A DNA stretch of 64,000 nt from Hyphomicrobiaceae bacterium (GCA_041397645.1 JAWKWE010000004.1:682001-746000), one strand, 5' to 3'; positions 55,201 through 63,307 are shown, counted from the first letter of the stretch. Numbers and translations are program-made. The notes: generated by a model from the letters alone, not told the origin.

Positions 55201-55642
55201 AAAGCAATCGTTGAGAGCCTACTGCGGCAAAGGTGGATCGATCGCGATGGCATCGAAAGGCCGATGGAACTCGATGATATCCTCGTAGTCACACCCTACA
55301 ACATGCAGGTTGCCAACCTCGAAGGCCTGCTTCCTGAGGGTGCCAAAGTTGGCACAGTTGACAAGTTTCAAGGCCAGGAAGCGCCTGTGGTCGTCCTGTC
55401 GATGACTACCAAGCGCAGAGGAGATGCCGCGCGAGCATGAATTTCTGTTCAGCCGGAACCGGCTCAACGTTGCGATCTCAAGGGCGCAAGGTCTGGCTAT
55501 CGTTGTCGCAAGCCCGCGCCTTCTTGAGGTGCCTTGCCGCACCATCGAGCAGGTCAAGCTCGTCAACGCACTGTGCTGGGCGGAAGCCTATGCACGAGCA
55601 CCTGATAGCGAACCTCAATCCGATCCCGCACGTGCTGCCTGA
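52285..55642 (+). pseudogene. TM0106-like RecB nuclease/DNA2-type helicase, C-terminal frameshift
   Basis: The main frame (1,051 codons to 55440) has an N-terminal RecB-like nuclease with FLGCRHATFL and the cysteine cluster CSQCTYCRWQPVC (iron-sulfur type). Further domains follow: an RNase-H-like FFDMEGDP domain, then helicase motifs PPGAGKT (Walker A), FVDEAGQ (motif II), LVGDQMQLGQP (III) and GTVDKFQGQEAPVV (V). The frame then ends early at ...KRRGDAARA. Motif VI (FSRNRLNVAISRA) lies in the +1 frame at 55424-55642. A single extra A near 55408-55415 explains the shift. As sequenced, the protein lacks motif VI; a sequencing error is the alternative. Confidence 0.85.
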
Positions 55643-55672
55643 GCTTATGCAATAATTTGACCTTGTGACTGA

Positions 55673-55990
55673 TCACTTCTCGATTGAAGGGCCAGATCCC
55701 TCTTGTACCGCCTCAACGACCTCGCCCTCTTCTTCCAGCTTGGAGAGCACTTCTATCAGGCCGAGCTTGCAGGTCACGAAGCTGTCGACGATCGCTGTCA
55801 CCGACGCCAAATAGACCTCGCCTTGAGCAAGGCCTGTGGACACCGCGAAGACTTCCCTGGCTTCGTCGAAGGCAGCGCGTGCGGCCCCGTCTTTCATCCT
55901 GAATTTGAGAATCGGCTCTGGCGGCCAGGCATTGGGCAGACTGCAATGGACTTCGATGAACAGCTCCGGTGCTCCTGGCTCCGCGTTCAT
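55673..55990 (-). CDS. hypothetical protein downstream of parA module
   Basis: The 105-residue acidic protein (ELFIEVHCSLPNAWPPEPIL, AARAAFDEAREVFAVSTGLA, LIEVLSKLEEEGEVVEAVQ) is probably helical at its C-terminus. No known domain. Its start shares a base with the stop of the ribbon-helix-helix gene, making it the third gene of the parA operon. It could be a partition accessory, but nothing shows that directly. Confidence 0.65.
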   Translation of the reverse strand: MNAEPGAPELFIEVHCSLPNAWPPEPILKFRMKDGAARAAFDEAREVFAVSTGLAQGEVYLASVTAIVDSFVTCKLGLIEVLSKLEEEGEVVEAVQEGSGPSIEK

Positions 55991-56349
55991 CAGCGCATCC
56001 GCCGGCCGTCCTGCACCATGTCGCTCTCTGCGATCTCGACGCCAAAATCCCGCAGCGCCGTCATGACGATGTGACGGAGCGAAACCTGCTCCTTCGCGGC
56101 GCGGATTTTGAGATCCGTCCAGACATAGTCGGGCAGCTCCAGGTTGACGGTCTTCATGCGCGAGCGCGGCGTCGCGCCATTGGCCGGCGTGGGGGCCTTG
56201 CGCTTTGCTTCAGCCCCCTCCCCTGCCCCGTTGGCTTCGGGCTTGACGAGCACGCCAACGCCTTTCGTGGCTGCGAGCTTCTCGAGCTTCTCGTCATCGA
56301 CATCCACATCGAGGGACATGAAGGGTTTGCGGTCTTCTTTCATCATCAT
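55990..56349 (-). CDS. ribbon-helix-helix partner of ParA
   Basis: The 119-residue protein has a flexible N-terminus and a C-terminal RHH-type DNA-binding segment (MKTVNLELPDYVWTDLKIRA ... SLRHIVMTALRDFG, about 65-105). It overlaps the parA stop by 4 bp (ATGA). Small RHH proteins act as centromere-binding partners of ParA on plasmids, which fits this place; a CopG-like repressor is the alternative. Confidence 0.75.
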   Translation of the reverse strand: MMMKEDRKPFMSLDVDVDDEKLEKLAATKGVGVLVKPEANGAGEGAEAKRKAPTPANGATPRSRMKTVNLELPDYVWTDLKIRAAKEQVSLRHIVMTALRDFGVEIAESDMVQDGRRMR

Positions 56350-57017
56350 CCTGCCTGTTGGAGTTTGGTCTGGAACCCCTGCCCTGCGATGGCCTTGATC
56401 TCGGCGAGCAGCGCGCGGATCTCCAGCCCTGCGCCCTTGTCGGGCTCTAATGCCGTCGGCGGCTCTCCGGTCAGGAACATTTCGCGGTAGGCGGCGCGCT
56501 CGACGAGCGCGGTGCGGAAGAGCGGCAGCCCGTGGCGTTCAAGCTCCGCATAGGCGAAGTCGGTCACGCGCGTGCGCAAGGGAAAGATTTTGGTGAGCAG
56601 CAGCCGGTAGGGAATCGCGCGGCCCGTCGTCTCCCCCACGTCGCGGATGTCGCCAACGATGACGAGCGCCTCGCGCAGGTCGGGCTCGGAGGCCTGCGCA
56701 GGGATCACCACCAGATCGGCGCGGGCGAGCGCCTTGTAGAGCGTCACCTCGCGCGTGCCTGGCAGGTCGATGCAGATGTGATCGTAATGGCCGCTTTTCT
56801 CGTCATCGCGCAGCACGTTGGAGAATTTCTGCTGATCAACGGCCTTGACGGTGAGGCCCGGGAACGGCGCGCGTTTGGCCCATCGGTCGAGGGTGCGGTT
56901 CTGGTCGAGATCGAGGAGGAGGACGTTGGCCCCTTCCCGCGCGAGCTCGGCGGCGATGCAGGCGCAGGCGGTTGATTTGCCGACGCCGCCCTTGGAGGAT
57001 GCGAATGTAATAATCAT
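56346..57017 (-). CDS. parA: ParA-family partition ATPase
   Basis: The 223-residue protein has the deviant Walker A SKGGVGKSTACACIAAELA (8-26), LLLDLDQNRTLDRWAKRA, the Walker B-like ICIDLPGTRE and VVIPAQASEPDLREALV. Small ParA/MinD ATPases segregate plasmids with a DNA-binding partner, here the overlapping RHH gene. The start is the ATG of MIITFASSKGG, 48 codons inside a longer reading through repetitive upstream DNA. The non-coding region upstream holds several repeats. Confidence 0.93.
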   Translation of the reverse strand: MIITFASSKGGVGKSTACACIAAELAREGANVLLLDLDQNRTLDRWAKRAPFPGLTVKAVDQQKFSNVLRDDEKSGHYDHICIDLPGTREVTLYKALARADLVVIPAQASEPDLREALVIVGDIRDVGETTGRAIPYRLLLTKIFPLRTRVTDFAYAELERHGLPLFRTALVERAAYREMFLTGEPPTALEPDKGAGLEIRALLAEIKAIAGQGFQTKLQQAG

Positions 57018-57647
57018 GGAACGCGAACTTTCTTCATGTACGCAAATATTGACTTTGGCAAATATGGATTTGGGTAACTGCACAGGCGGCGAGTTGCCCA
57101 TATGCGTAAAAGCATGCCGGATTCGTTGCGGATGCCCAACCGTGTTTTTGCGCAAGGCCATAAATGCAAAAGTGAGAACTCGCCCAAATTCTCACTTGCC
57201 GTTTCGCGCAATGGCGCAGATAGGCAACGATACGATTGACCAACTGCGCAAGAACCCATCTCTGCACTTGGGCAAGTCACCAACCCAACACTTGCCCCTG
57301 ATGGGCAAGCACCGCTTTGACCAATCGGTGATTTGTGGATTTGGGTCGTTGTGTGCTTCGCGCTCTTGCGCACGTGGGGCATAAGCATCGCCCCATGGTT
57401 TTCGGAGCCAGCCCGTCGCCAGGGCCTTCTTCAAGACGGACCGTTGCCGGCGCGGTCAAGGCCGGCCGTCCAACCGCCAGGGCAGGGCGGCCGCGTGCTT
57501 GGCCTTGACCCGCGTGGCCGGCAGGTCCGGCTAGGCCCGCATGGCGATGGCTGGCGAATATCCCGCCGGCGCGGCCCATGGTTTTTGGTGAAGCCTTGAG
57601 CAAGGTGGCGGATCAGGCGGGGAGGGGCCTTGGCCGTTTGCGCCCGC

Positions 57648-57680
57648 GTGAAAGTGAGAGCAGTTCCGTCTCACTTTCAC
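57648..57680. repeat. 12-bp perfect inverted repeat
   Basis: GTGAAAGTGAGA and TCTCACTTTCAC flank a 9-base spacer. The arms contain the GTGAGA core of the iterons, so it may be a modified initiator-binding site, possibly an autoregulatory or origin element. It lies in the middle of the non-coding region. Confidence 0.75.
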
Positions 57681-58324
57681 TTGCCGTGTCAGAACATGCC
57701 GAGGTGTAGGGAAAGCGGCGAGTCTCTGGGCGGTGAAGCGGCTTCGTTGGACTTGCTCCGTCATACCGGTCCAGAGGATGGCCGCCATAAACGCTTCAGG
57801 ATCGCGTGTCGTCTCCGACAGTCTCAACCTCCCACGCGATACTCCGGATCGTGATCAGGATGCGTCTGTGTGGGATTTCGGGCCTATCCACGAGGAAGAT
57901 GCCGGCCCTCAAGGGCTGTGACCTCACGTGTCGGTCTCACGCATAGCCGAACAGCATCCTCTCCACGTGGAAGTTGTTTCACTTCTGAAGCCGGGCATAT
58001 CCACTGGCTCAACGCACATCGGTTATCCGCGTGCAACGCGGATTCCGCTTAACAGGTGCGGCGCAGTGAGCGCGTATGCGCGAACGAAGGGTGAGGGGCT
58101 TCAAAATGGTTGTGGCCGCTTGGGCGGCCACGCAATCATCACCGAACGTAGTGAGGCTCTCTATCCGGCTACAAGTCGTTTCACTTTTGAGCCTGGGACC
58201 TGTGTAGAGAAGACATAATCCCGGTGAGGGGCGCACGCGTCCGTGATTCATTTAATTCAAGGATTCAAGATTCTATTTCAGAGGCGAAATCGATGCGCAA
58301 TAACAGTGCGTTACAGCACTGGAA

Positions 58325-58466
58325 GTGAGAGATCGGGCGATCTGGGTGAGAAATTGGGCGGAGTCGGGTGAGAGATCGGGCGGCGTAAGTGAGAGGCTGG
58401 GCGACGGCGGGTGAGAGAAGGGGCGCAAGATTCTGACAAGCGGGCCTTCAAGTGAGGAATTGGGCG
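58325..58466 (+). repeat. iteron array (GTGAGAGATTGGGCG-type)
   Basis: Six copies of a 15-mer near GTGAGAGATTGGGCG start at 58325, 58346, 58368, 58389, 58411 and 58452. The first five have spacings of 21, 22, 21 and 22 bp (two helical turns) and the last is at 41 bp. The pattern is that of an initiator-bound plasmid origin. Single copies flank the Rep_3 gene (60178-60192, 61176-61190, 61236-61250), linking the array to that initiator. Confidence 0.9.
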
Positions 58467-58494
58467 GAGCAAGACGATCGCCCGTCGGTATGCG

Positions 58495-60039
58495 TCATGC
58501 CTGCTCGAATGTCGCTGCATAGGCCTTCTCGATACGCTTTGCCTCGGCGTCCGTAAGCTTGGCGAACTCCTTTCCACGAGCGCGCTTCGAGAGACGGCCC
58601 TCGTTTTGGCGCAGCATGCGGAAGAGGAGATCGATGGTGCGATCAGGCATATCCAGTATGGCTTCCACGGCCGCGCGAAACCTATCATATCGGCGCAGAT
58701 AGTCGGTCTCCTGCGGCAGATCCTCCTCGACGGTCTTGCGCACGCAGGCGTAGAGGAACTCGGCCTGCGGAGTCGCATCAAAGAAGCGGTAGAAGTCGCC
58801 GGTATCGTTCAGCACCTCGACATTGCCATCTTGTGTGGGGCGCCAACGGACGAGGGGAAGCACGCGCTCGGAATAGGCCTCAAGCGCAGTGCGATAGTCA
58901 TCGATGCGCTCCAGGATGGTCGCGGAGACAGGGAAGACGACGCCTTGTGGATTGAAGCCGCGCGAGGCGAGCACGTGGTGGATCAGGTAGCGATGAATGC
59001 GGCCGTTGCCATCCTCGAAGGGATGCACGAATACGAAGCCGAAGGCGAGCACGGCTGCGGCGATCACGGGGTCGAGAGCCGGGGCCTTGTCATGGTCGAA
59101 GGCGACCATTCCCGCCACGAGGGCTGCCAAGTCCTCATGGCGGGCGCTGATGTGCTCGGGCAGGGGCGTGCGGCTGTCGCGGTCATGCTCACCCACAAAA
59201 CCGCCCTCCTTGCGTAGGCCAAGGTGGACGAAACGGTCGTCGCCAATGACGATCTGTTGCAGCCGCAGCAGTTCGTTCAGATCGATCGGCCTGCGCCCCG
59301 CCTGCCCGATGGCGCGGCCCCATCTCTGAATGCGATCGAGTGGCGGGTTTTCGCCCTCGATCACGTAGCTGGCGCGCGAATCCTTGAGCAGTAGGAAGGC
59401 GGCGGTGCGGGCGAGAAGATCGGCGGGAACCGCGGCGGCCGTGGCCTTGGCGCGGGCGGGCAGGTCGAGCGCGATGAAGTCTTCGAGCGCCTTGGTCTTG
59501 AAGACGAGGGGGCAGAATTCGGGGGTGCCCGGCAGATTGTTGCGAACGCGGTGGCGCGGCGAGTCCGTGCCGTCCGCCGCGTATTGCAGGCCGGTGTCTA
59601 CGGCATCGACATAGGCGACTTTGGCGAGATCCTTGAGTTTGAGCGTGCGTCCCGTGAGCCATTCGTAGAGGAACCAAATCCTGCGGGAGTAGCGTCCCGT
59701 GGGCGTTCCTTTGACAAGCGTCTCGATCGGTTGAGGCCCGGTTGTGAGGAAGAGGCGCTTCAAGACCGCGAGATCCAGGCCTTCGTATTTGAGAGCGAAG
59801 GTGAGATGCCCCTCAAGGGTCGCGGCGGGTGCGTGGCGGGGGGTGAAGAGTCGCCATCCATCGACGGTCTGAAGCTTGTGGCGTGAGCCGATGGCAGAGA
59901 GGGTGAGGGGGATCGGGGCGGCGAGCGCGTACGCATCGATCAGGGCCGCATATCCGACCGGGGTGGCCCGTTCAGGCAACCGCCGCTCGTGAAAAACCGT
60001 CACCGCTCCTGAAAATTGCTTGCCGCTGCCTGCTGCCAT
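58495..60039 (-). CDS. class II Fic-family protein
   Basis: The 514-residue protein has the Fic motif HPFEDGNGRIHR (339-350) with catalytic histidine. Upstream, S-Y-V-I-E-G (224-229) matches the (S/T)xxxE(G/N) inhibitory motif placed N-terminal to the Fic core. It probably AMPylates a target, or acts as a toxin-like regulator, and is autoinhibited. The start is uncertain: I used the ATG of MAAGSGKQF, but an ATG 23 codons earlier is open. Both lie inside a 49-bp-period repeat array, which also covers the first codons. It separates the iterons from the Rep gene. Confidence 0.85.
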   Translation of the reverse strand: MAAGSGKQFSGAVTVFHERRLPERATPVGYAALIDAYALAAPIPLTLSAIGSRHKLQTVDGWRLFTPRHAPAATLEGHLTFALKYEGLDLAVLKRLFLTTGPQPIETLVKGTPTGRYSRRIWFLYEWLTGRTLKLKDLAKVAYVDAVDTGLQYAADGTDSPRHRVRNNLPGTPEFCPLVFKTKALEDFIALDLPARAKATAAAVPADLLARTAAFLLLKDSRASYVIEGENPPLDRIQRWGRAIGQAGRRPIDLNELLRLQQIVIGDDRFVHLGLRKEGGFVGEHDRDSRTPLPEHISARHEDLAALVAGMVAFDHDKAPALDPVIAAAVLAFGFVFVHPFEDGNGRIHRYLIHHVLASRGFNPQGVVFPVSATILERIDDYRTALEAYSERVLPLVRWRPTQDGNVEVLNDTGDFYRFFDATPQAEFLYACVRKTVEEDLPQETDYLRRYDRFRAAVEAILDMPDRTIDLLFRMLRQNEGRLSKRARGKEFAKLTDAEAKRIEKAYAATFEQA

Positions 60040-60147
60040 GAAATCCACTCTCGCCCCATGAAAATCGTTCACTTGCCCACTATGCCGTGAAAAACCGTCT
60101 CCGGCCATGAAAAACTATCGCAAAGCGTCCTCTTTCTGAAAAATCAG
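59990..60147. repeat. degenerate array of TGAAAA elements with 49-bp period
   Basis: TGAAA(A) elements begin at 59990, 60010, 60039, 60059, 60088, 60108 and 60137, with alternating spacing of exactly 20 and 29 bp. The first-half units are partly conserved downstream too (TGAAAAACCGTCACCG and TGAAAAACCGTCTCCG, 98 bp apart). The array spans the Fic gene start region. Confidence 0.75.
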
Positions 60148-60177
60148 AGCCAGCGGGACAAAGCGGTCACGTGAAAA

Positions 60178-60192
60178 GTGAGAGATTGGGCG
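60178..60192 (+). repeat. single iteron downstream of the rep gene
   Basis: GTGAGAGATTGGGCG matches the array consensus exactly. It lies 17 bp past the stop of the leftward Rep_3 gene. Confidence 0.8.
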
Positions 60193-60208
60193 GCAACATC
60201 AACTTCCC

Positions 60209-61144
60209 CTAGTCGAAGGTAATGACTTCGACCGTGCCCTGGCGGCGCGCGGAGCGGCCGACGCGGCTGCGCTCGCGCTCGGATTCGGCCTGGCGGCGGC
60301 CGTCGGGATCTTTGCGCGCCCAGTGCATGATCAGTTTTTCGACCGTGTGGCCCTTCTTGACGGCCGCGATCGAGACGAAGAAGTCGGTCAGTTGATTGAC
60401 TTCGCCGAGAGCCGGCTGAAGGGAGTGCTTGTTGAAATCGGCATAACGGGGAAGCTTGCCGTCCGGTACGCCCAGAAGCCCGCGCAAATCCTCGATCGAG
60501 AACTCCTCGAACTGCTTGGTAAGCCCAATGCGGCGCTCGATCATCTCGTAGAGGCGGATCGAGTATTTGGAGCGCAGCGTGTACATGATGTGCGACTTGA
60601 TGGTCGCCCAGGCATTGGATTGCGAGATGATGGCGAGGAGATCGGGCGGGAAGGTGTAGGTGAAGTACCCGTCGCTCTTGTCCTCTTCCTTGTTGGTGCC
60701 CAGCAGGTGGACGCGGAATGTCGCCATCTCGCCGGTTTGCGGGTCGCGGGCGCGGATCTTCGCCCATGCGCCCATCAGGTTGTCGAAGGCTTCGTTCAGG
60801 CGGTCATTGCTCTCGTGCGAGCCGCGAAGCACGGATTTGCGGATCTTGTGCACGGGCTTCGCGCGAATCTCGTTCCAGGCGTGACCGAGCAGCTGGTTGT
60901 AGAGCACGGTCTCGGCGCGGTTGAGCGGCGTGATTTCGATGATATCGACGAGCTCGCGCGGCTTGATGATCTGGCCGGCATTGTCGGGATGCAGAGGCTG
61001 GCCGGTGACCTTGATATCGGTTGCGAGCAGGGGTCCCGTCGGGCTTGCAAGCGGGGTCTTGGAAGTATCTTCGTGCGGGTTCGTCTGTTTACGCACGAAT
61101 TCACGGTGCCGATTTGAAGTGAGGGCGTCAAGAAGTGAATTCAC
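60209..61144 (-). CDS. Rep_3-family plasmid replication initiator
   Basis: The 311-residue protein has the Rep_3 (RepB) layout of two winged-helix domains. The first includes RELVDIIEITPLNRAETVLYNQLLGHAWNE (about 63-92, cited in part), the second FSIEDLRGLLGVPDGKLPRY, FNKHSLQPALGEVNQLTDF and VEKLIMHWARK. It binds iterons to open the origin. It starts with GTG. Inverted-orientation iterons lie upstream of it and one copy lies downstream. Its presence on a chromosome-like segment suggests an integrated plasmid or a replicating ICE. Confidence 0.9.
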   Translation of the reverse strand: MNSLLDALTSNRHREFVRKQTNPHEDTSKTPLASPTGPLLATDIKVTGQPLHPDNAGQIIKPRELVDIIEITPLNRAETVLYNQLLGHAWNEIRAKPVHKIRKSVLRGSHESNDRLNEAFDNLMGAWAKIRARDPQTGEMATFRVHLLGTNKEEDKSDGYFTYTFPPDLLAIISQSNAWATIKSHIMYTLRSKYSIRLYEMIERRIGLTKQFEEFSIEDLRGLLGVPDGKLPRYADFNKHSLQPALGEVNQLTDFFVSIAAVKKGHTVEKLIMHWARKDPDGRRQAESERERSRVGRSARRQGTVEVITFD

Positions 61145-61175
61145 CTGTATTGTGACTCACTTAGCGAATCGGGCT

Positions 61176-61250
61176 CGCCCATTTTCTCACTTTTGGACTC
61201 AGCGAATCGGGTCAAGCATCTGATTCAATTCATGCCGCCCAATCTCTCAC
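61176..61250 (-). promoter_or_regulatory. two inverted-orientation iterons upstream of rep
   Basis: On the minus strand GTGAGAAAATGGGCG (61176-61190) and GTGAGAGATTGGGCG (61236-61250) precede the rep start, 60 bp apart. A separate direct repeat AGCGAATCGGG (61163-61173 and 61201-61211) lies among them. They probably mediate autoregulation of rep. Confidence 0.75.
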
Positions 61251-61263
61251 TTCAAGACGCGGG

Positions 61264-62622
61264 TCACTTGCGGCGCTTCTTCTGCCTGCCCGATTTTGTC
61301 TTGGCCGGTTTTGAAGACGACTTGGCTGCGGCCTTCTTTGCCGGTGAGCGCTTGGCGGGTTTGGCTTTCGCGGGCGCAAGCTTCAGAGCGTCGGCCAGAT
61401 CCTCGTGATCGAAAGCCGACTCCATGCGCGCAATCTCGGCGGCCTTCAACTTGAAAGACTTGGCCACCGCACGCCAATCGGCGACGGCCTCCGCCACTTC
61501 CCCTGCAATCGCCTTTGCATCGGCCGCATCGATCCCGAATCGGGGCGCTACATCCAGAGCCAGCTCCAGTGACGCCGATGCATCGGTTTCGTCGATGGCG
61601 AGCGCATGGATGCGGCGGCGTACATCGACCGGACAGGGGTTCATGTCGTAGGCGGGGGAGAGGGTCCAGCCGGTGCCGTCATGCAGGAAGGCATGGTTGC
61701 GCAAGTGATCGTCGGTGTTGGAGACCAGCATGTTGAAGACGATCCGCCGCCAGAGCTGGGCGATATCGGCTTCCGGCCGCGATCCCAGCTGGCGCAGGAC
61801 ATCGACGATTTCCAGATAGCTGCGTTGATCGCCGTGATCCTCCGCATCAAGCGCCGTCATTGCCGACATGAAGGGGATGCGCGTCTCGATATCGGCGCGG
61901 TCAAAGCGGGTCAGCAGCAGCACGGGCTTTTTCGCGATCACTTCCAGACGCCACTGCGGCACGGTCACGCCCGCACTTTCAGCAAGCTGCAAGACCACCG
62001 CTTCCCAGAGCGTCACCGGCCAGTCGTCATCTCTCTTCGGAAACTTCGCAACCAGCAGATTGCCGTTGACGTCGCGCACCGTCGCTTTGGGGCGCGCGCC
62101 GCCAAGCGACGTGCCGGGTGCCAGCACGAGCACCAGATCGTCATCGGTCTCGCGATCGCGCTCGATGCGGCCAGTGGCGGAAAGCAGCTTGGGCAGATCG
62201 ATCAGGGGCGGGACCGGCCGGCCGGTCTGCGCGATGAACTCCTCGCCACCCGCATCCTTGATGCGCAGCGCTCCAAGCCGCGTGAAATCATCCACGCCGG
62301 CCAGAAAATCGATATCGAAGAGGGTGCGCGGCTGCGTCTTCGCCTTGCGCGCACGCGCACGCTCCTGGCGCAGCATCAGCTTGCGCCCCCAGGCATCGGG
62401 TGCTGCGTCTGTGAAGGCGGTCAGCAGTCCCTTGGCCGAATGATAGGGGCCGGGCGTCAGCGGCAGGGAAGGGGCGAGCGCAAACGCGCCGCGTCTTTTG
62501 ATCCACGACGGATCATAGGTGAAGGAGGAGGTTTCGCGGCCCGCGCGCTCGCGCGCCCAGAGGCGGCCGACGAGAACGGGCTCGCGCGCGATATCCATGT
62601 AGATGAGAAGCTCGCGTTCCAT
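61264..62622 (-). CDS. hipA: HipA-family toxin kinase with basic C-terminal tail
   Basis: The 452-residue protein has the HipA N-terminal domain (LYMDIAREPVLVGRLW-type start) and kinase motifs: a glycine loop TSLGGARPKATV, catalytic SNTDDHLRNHAFL, and SPAYDMNP (DFG-like). HipA kinases phosphorylate aminoacyl-tRNA synthetases and arrest growth. An unusual about 37-residue Lys/Ala-rich tail (AKAKPAKRSPAKK ... SGRQKKRRK) resembles histone-H1-type tails and may bind DNA or RNA. The gene begins 3 bp after the HTH antitoxin gene. Confidence 0.9.
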   Translation of the reverse strand: MERELLIYMDIAREPVLVGRLWARERAGRETSSFTYDPSWIKRRGAFALAPSLPLTPGPYHSAKGLLTAFTDAAPDAWGRKLMLRQERARARKAKTQPRTLFDIDFLAGVDDFTRLGALRIKDAGGEEFIAQTGRPVPPLIDLPKLLSATGRIERDRETDDDLVLVLAPGTSLGGARPKATVRDVNGNLLVAKFPKRDDDWPVTLWEAVVLQLAESAGVTVPQWRLEVIAKKPVLLLTRFDRADIETRIPFMSAMTALDAEDHGDQRSYLEIVDVLRQLGSRPEADIAQLWRRIVFNMLVSNTDDHLRNHAFLHDGTGWTLSPAYDMNPCPVDVRRRIHALAIDETDASASLELALDVAPRFGIDAADAKAIAGEVAEAVADWRAVAKSFKLKAAEIARMESAFDHEDLADALKLAPAKAKPAKRSPAKKAAAKSSSKPAKTKSGRQKKRRK

Positions 62623-62625
62623 GGC

Positions 62626-62952
62626 CTAGTCCCCGCGCGGCTGCCGGATGCGCTTGGGCAGACGTTCTTCTTCGAGGGCCATGCCGACGGGGTCTTGCGC
62701 AGGATCGGCGAGCGCCGCCAGCCGGTCGGTCATGTCGAGGACGAAAAGGAGAGAGGCATAGACGGCCATGGAGACGCCGGGATCGCCTTTCTCGGCGCGC
62801 GTCAGCGTGCTCGCCGAGATGAAGGCGCGTTCGGCCATGAGCTTGTGGCTGATACCGCGGCGTCTCCGGGCGACCGAGATATCACCGCCAAGCTTCTCGA
62901 TGGCGCGGCGCACGCGCACGGGCAGGGTGGTTTTTGACTTCGAGCTCTTCAT
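62626..62952 (-). CDS. hipB: HTH antitoxin of the HipA pair
   Basis: The 108-residue protein has an XRE-type helix-turn-helix (DISVARRRRGISHKLMAERA, ISASTLTRAEKGDPGVSMAV). It is immediately upstream of hipA, so it should be the antitoxin and the autorepressor. A palindromic pair of ATAAATA-type sites lies upstream. Naming as HipB is by position and fold. Confidence 0.85.
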   Translation of the reverse strand: MKSSKSKTTLPVRVRRAIEKLGGDISVARRRRGISHKLMAERAFISASTLTRAEKGDPGVSMAVYASLLFVLDMTDRLAALADPAQDPVGMALEEERLPKRIRQPRGD

Positions 62953-63307
62953 CGTTAGACGCTATAAATAGGTTCGGAACCGAGATACGACGTTATTTAT
63001 AGCATATTACGTGCACGCCAAGCAAGGTTTCTGTCGCGCAATCCGTGCACAAGCGATCATAAACGACCACATAATCACCATATGACACTATTTATGACGT
63101 CTTATATGTTGTGCCCACGGCAGAAAAAATCTCATCAAGACCGCGATCCTTGCGCGGTCGGCCAGTTGGGCAAATGTGGTCTTGCAGAGAAAGCCGACGT
63201 CGTCGCCAAACGTGAACCGAGCATATCAATACCTGGCGTCCTGGCCAGCTAAGCAGCCAGGAGAGGTAGATCGGCTGCGCCAAGATCGTCGCTCCGACAT
63301 GCCGGCA
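62953..63307. other. intergenic region upstream of hipB
   Basis: The 355 bp are noticeably AT-richer than the coding flanks and contain the inverted hipB operator and a further related block, CTATTTATGACGTC, near 63087. Only short ORFs without ribosome sites cross it. It separates hipB from the partial gene at the right edge, which ends towards it. Confidence 0.5.
62961..63003. promoter_or_regulatory. inverted operator pair of the hipBA promoter
   Basis: GCTATAAATA (62961-62970) and its exact complement TATTTATAGC (62994-63003) face each other across 23 bp. They start 9 bp upstream of the hipB start codon, as expected for antitoxin autorepression. Confidence 0.75.

Larger units (their letters stand above)
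57018..58494. other. repeat-rich non-coding region, plasmid-type origin or centromere
   Basis: About 1.5 kb lack a supported gene. The region holds an iteron-like copy GTGAGAATTTGGGCG on the minus strand (57181-57195), mirrored by GTGAGAA just before it. It also holds inverted TTGGGCAAGT/ACTTGCCC blocks near 57270-57300, a long inverted repeat at 57648-57680, two related segments (GTTTCACTTCTGAAGCC near 57977 and GTTTCACTTTTGAGCC near 58178), and the iteron array at its right end. This architecture is typical of a replication origin and partition site. Precise boundaries are inferred. Confidence 0.6.

Noticed and set aside
57333..57599. ORF of 88 codons in the parA upstream region
   Set aside because: Sequence is Pro/Arg/Gly-rich, lacks a ribosome site, and the region is dominated by repeats consistent with non-coding DNA.
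58311..58470. Regular repeats considered as a CRISPR array
   Set aside because: Units are only 15 bp with 6-7 bp between them, degenerate, and next to a Rep_3 gene; no cas genes. They fit iterons.
61606..62937. Long rightward ORF (443 codons) opposite hipA/hipB
   Set aside because: Antisense shadow; it spans two certain genes and has no family pattern or ribosome site.
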